Assembly: GCA_022562055.1 (NCBI GenBank)
Contig: JADFQA010000034.1
Location: 1 to 33,646 of the forward strand
Direction: 5' to 3'
Source of the DNA: Acidobacteriota bacterium
Lineage (GTDB): Bacteria > Actinomycetota > Acidimicrobiia > Spongiisociales > UBA5794
Length of the DNA stretch: 33,646 bases
The position numbers and the translations under genes were made by a program. The number at the start of each line of letters is the position of its first letter. Within the stretch, counting starts at the first letter, position 1. Shown piece by piece: positions 32,012-33,646 of this stretch. A model generated the notes under the pieces. That model was not told where the DNA came from. It was given only the letters and a program-made list of their open reading frames with translations, and did no database searches.

Positions 32012-33219
32012 CCGCCGCGACGATCTTTCGGAATGTCGACAGCGCCATCTTTGTAGCGGCATTCGCCGATCGCCTACGGAACGCCGGGGTAGAAGTCGGG
32101 GTGCCTTCGGCCACCCGCTTCAGCGAAGCAATGTCGCATTGTGCCCCGACTGATGCCATCACTCTCTATTGGGTTGCCCGAACGTGTTTGATACACGATC
32201 GAAATGACCTTGATGTGTTCGATGTAGTTTTCGACCAAATCTTCGAAGGTGGAGGCCTGTCGATCAATCCCCGGCAGCGTGCTGTACCCCGGCCAATCGT
32301 CAAGCCCCAGGGAACGGTTATTCGAACCCCCGCCGCGACGGACATTGTGCGGGGGAGAATTGTCACGAACGCTCGGCCCATCATCGTCGACGACGGGGAC
32401 GACGACGATGATGATGACGACGGCGGCAATGAATCTGTTTTGTCCGAGCTGCTACCTTCTGCTTTCAGTCATCTCGCAGACACGCCATTCGAGCAGCTCA
32501 GCATCTACGAACTCGATCTGATCGGTGGTTGGCTTGATGCCATGTTGATTACGTTTCCCACGAGACGGACCCGTCGTTTTCGGCCTGCCAACCGTCCCGG
32601 ATCGATCGATCTTCGACGCACGATGAGCGTGGCACGCGCAACCGGTGGCGAGCCGATCCGACTTGTGCACCGGCGTTTACGTCGTCGACCGCGCAAGATT
32701 GTCATGCTTGCGGACATGAGTGGCTCCATGGAGGCTTTCAGTCGGATCTATTTGCATCTCATGAGGGGTCTTGTCACTCACGGGCACGCCGAGGTATTCA
32801 TCTTCTCAACATCTTTGCGTCGAGTAACCACACAGTTGCGTGACCGCGATCCGTTGCGTGCAATAGATCGCTTGTCCGAAGAAGTCATCGATCGGTTCGA
32901 TGGAACGAAGATTGCTTCCAGCATCCATCAGCTTTTAGCCAGTCCGATCTGGTCCAATGCGGTACGAGGGGCAATCGTGATCATCGCATCGGATGGGTGG
33001 GACGCTGATCCTACCGACATTCTCCAACAGCGTATGCTGCGACTCCGGAGGATGGCTCACCGGATCATCTGGATCAACCCCCGCTCGGCTGCCAACGATT
33101 TTGAACCGCTCGTCGGTGGCATGGCGGCAGCTCTTCCCTTCACCGATGAGCTGTTGAGCGGGCACACACTAAGCGCGATGCACGACGTGATTGCATCGAT
33201 CGCCTCTGCCAGAAACTGA
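32008..33219 (+). CDS. coxE: CoxE, von Willebrand factor A-domain protein
   Basis: This encodes 403 residues from GTG 32008 (GTGA overlap with coxG). It has an N-terminal helical domain (~1-120), an acidic run of aspartates at 128-138 encoded by a GAC/GAT repeat (32387-32425), and a C-terminal VWA domain (~228-400). The VWA MIDAS motif is DMSGS (236-240) in IVMLADMSGSMEAFSRIY, with EVFIFSTSLRRVT and IIASDGWDADPTDI later in the fold. CoxE partners with the AAA+ protein CoxD in assembling the Mo-Cu site. It is the last gene of the operon; a hairpin plus T-tract follows at 33244-33281. Confidence 0.92.
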   Translation: MTAATIFRNVDSAIFVAAFADRLRNAGVEVGVPSATRFSEAMSHCAPTDAITLYWVARTCLIHDRNDLDVFDVVFDQIFEGGGLSINPRQRAVPRPIVKPQGTVIRTPAATDIVRGRIVTNARPIIVDDGDDDDDDDDGGNESVLSELLPSAFSHLADTPFEQLSIYELDLIGGWLDAMLITFPTRRTRRFRPANRPGSIDLRRTMSVARATGGEPIRLVHRRLRRRPRKIVMLADMSGSMEAFSRIYLHLMRGLVTHGHAEVFIFSTSLRRVTTQLRDRDPLRAIDRLSEEVIDRFDGTKIASSIHQLLASPIWSNAVRGAIVIIASDGWDADPTDILQQRMLRLRRMAHRIIWINPRSAANDFEPLVGGMAAALPFTDELLSGHTLSAMHDVIASIASARN

Positions 33220-33243
33220 CCCAACGATTGCATCGGATCGACA

Positions 33244-33281
33244 CCGGTCCAGTTCGACTTCGAACGGCGCCGGAATTTTTT
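33244..33281 (+). terminator. intrinsic terminator after the cox operon
   Basis: CCGG (33244-33247) pairs with CCGG (33270-33273), enclosing the perfect stem GTTCG-ACTT-CGAAC (33252-33265), followed by a run of six T at 33276-33281. It lies 25 bases after the coxE stop. The short internal mismatches weaken the outer stem. Confidence 0.6.
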
Positions 33282-33350
33282 CCGAGTTTTCTTTTTTGGG
33301 GTGGCGTTTTGGGTCGTTTCGTGTCGGGGGTTGGTGTTACTTTTCGGGGT

Positions 33351-33380
33351 ATGAGTACGTTTACCGTGTCGGATCGGTGA
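33351..33380 (+). CDS. 9-codon leader ORF before the DUF222 gene
   Basis: ATG 33351 reads MSTFTVSDR then TGA at 33378-33380, overlapping the GTG start of the endonuclease gene as GTGA. The peptide itself looks like the beginning of many DUF222 proteins, so a one-base shift in the N-terminal coding sequence is an alternative to a genuine leader. Confidence 0.4.
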   Translation: MSTFTVSDR

Positions 33381-33646
33381 CGCTCTCGGTTGAGGACGGC
33401 GAGGGTTTCGCTGACGCCATTGGGCGCATGTTTGACGATGAGATAGAGAAGACGGTTGTTGATCTGAAACATCAGGTCGATGTCACCACGGCACGGTTGT
33501 TGGTCGCGGTTGATGAGTTAGAACGCCGTGACATTCCCCGCATGGGGTACCGGTTGTCAACGACGGGGTGGTTGACCAGGTTCTTGGTCATGTCTGGTCG
33601 TGAGGCGTCAGGTTTGGTGAAAACCGCCCGCTCGTTGGCCAAAATG
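33377..33646 (+). CDS. DUF222 (13E12-type) HNH endonuclease-like protein, N-terminal part (runs off right edge)
   Basis: From GTG 33377 the frame is open to the window end: VTLSVEDGEGFADAIGRMFD, DEIEKTVVDLKHQVDVTTAR, LLVAVDELERRDIPRMGYRL, STTGWLTRFLVMSGREASGL, then VKTARSLAKM. This is the helical DUF222 domain that precedes an HNH nuclease domain in a large actinobacterial family, with the typical W-L-(x)10-A-(x)2-L/V-(x)n-A-R-x-L pattern. The HNH part would lie outside the window. The function is unknown; copies are numerous in such genomes and behave like mobile or selfish genes. The T-rich, low-complexity 33276-33300 region lies upstream. Confidence 0.75.
   Translation, partial: MTLSVEDGEGFADAIGRMFDDEIEKTVVDLKHQVDVTTARLLVAVDELERRDIPRMGYRLSTTGWLTRFLVMSGREASGLVKTARSLAKM

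Noticed and set aside
33276-33345. T-rich and G-rich run as a repeat or origin
   Set aside because: It is explained by the terminator T-tract and a promoter region. There are no iterated units or DnaA boxes.
1-33646. CRISPR arrays, insertion sequences, phage attachment sites
   Set aside because: No regularly spaced direct repeats, transposase frames or integrases were seen.

Overview
The window looks like chromosomal DNA of a moderately high-GC actinobacterium, most probably an Acidimicrobiia-type lineage. This is inferred from the gene families, not from a marker gene. The clues are a DUF5317 membrane protein, a mycothiol-type maleylpyruvate isomerase family protein, a DUF222 (13E12-type) HNH endonuclease start, an SLH-type protein with the GCGDGKFCPGDSVTREQMAAF style of motif, frequent GTG starts, and many ATGA/GTGA stop-start overlaps. 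I see no rRNA, tRNA, CRISPR array, insertion sequence or phage gene.

Layout, left part (1-11.4 kb). A gamma-glutamyltransferase-like gene runs off the left edge, coupled to an uncharacterised upstream gene. Next come two tandem membrane-anchored HD-GYP/HD phosphohydrolases preceded by a strong palindrome and a possible 29-residue membrane peptide. They are followed by a DUF5317 protein, a crotonase-fold enzyme, a TetR remnant without a DNA-binding domain and a TlpA/ResA-like thioredoxin. A Hpt-REC-REC signalling protein, a broken HEAT-repeat gene and a processive-type GT2 glycosyltransferase form one co-directional unit. It converges on a secreted protein with two Ig-like repeats and a small lipoprotein.

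Middle part (11.4-24.1 kb). This is a set of unrelated single genes: an M28 peptidase lipoprotein, a FetB-type permease with no FetA beside it, an NADPH-dependent FMN reductase, a nonsense-mutated chimeric pseudogene, an RHH/MazF toxin-antitoxin pair, a PHB-depolymerase-like esterase, an SLH protein, aconitase (acnA), a frameshifted lipoprotein, an M19 dipeptidase, an MDMPI-family protein and mannose-6-phosphate isomerase (manA). Four broken genes (TetR, HEAT, kinase-like chimera, lipoprotein) lie within about 15 kb, so this part appears to be decaying.

Right part (24.1-33.2 kb). This is the functional centrepiece: a complete-looking aerobic carbon monoxide dehydrogenase locus. A divergent LysR regulator faces coxM-coxS-coxL. 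CoxL carries the form I active-site loop AYACSFR. The structural genes are followed without real gaps by an XdhC/CoxI-family protein fused to a C-terminal YHS domain, a MobA-like nucleotidyltransferase (probably for the cytosine dinucleotide form of the Mo cofactor), the MoxR-type AAA+ ATPase CoxD, the membrane-anchored SRPBCC protein CoxG and the VWA protein CoxE. Most junctions are 4-base ATGA/GTGA overlaps. The locus ends in a hairpin plus T-tract. A 6-4-6 dyad and a plausible -35/-10 pair lie in the LysR-coxM intergenic region. The genes together would let the cell oxidise trace CO as an energy supplement. The last bases hold the 5' end of a DUF222 HNH endonuclease gene preceded by a 9-codon leader ORF.
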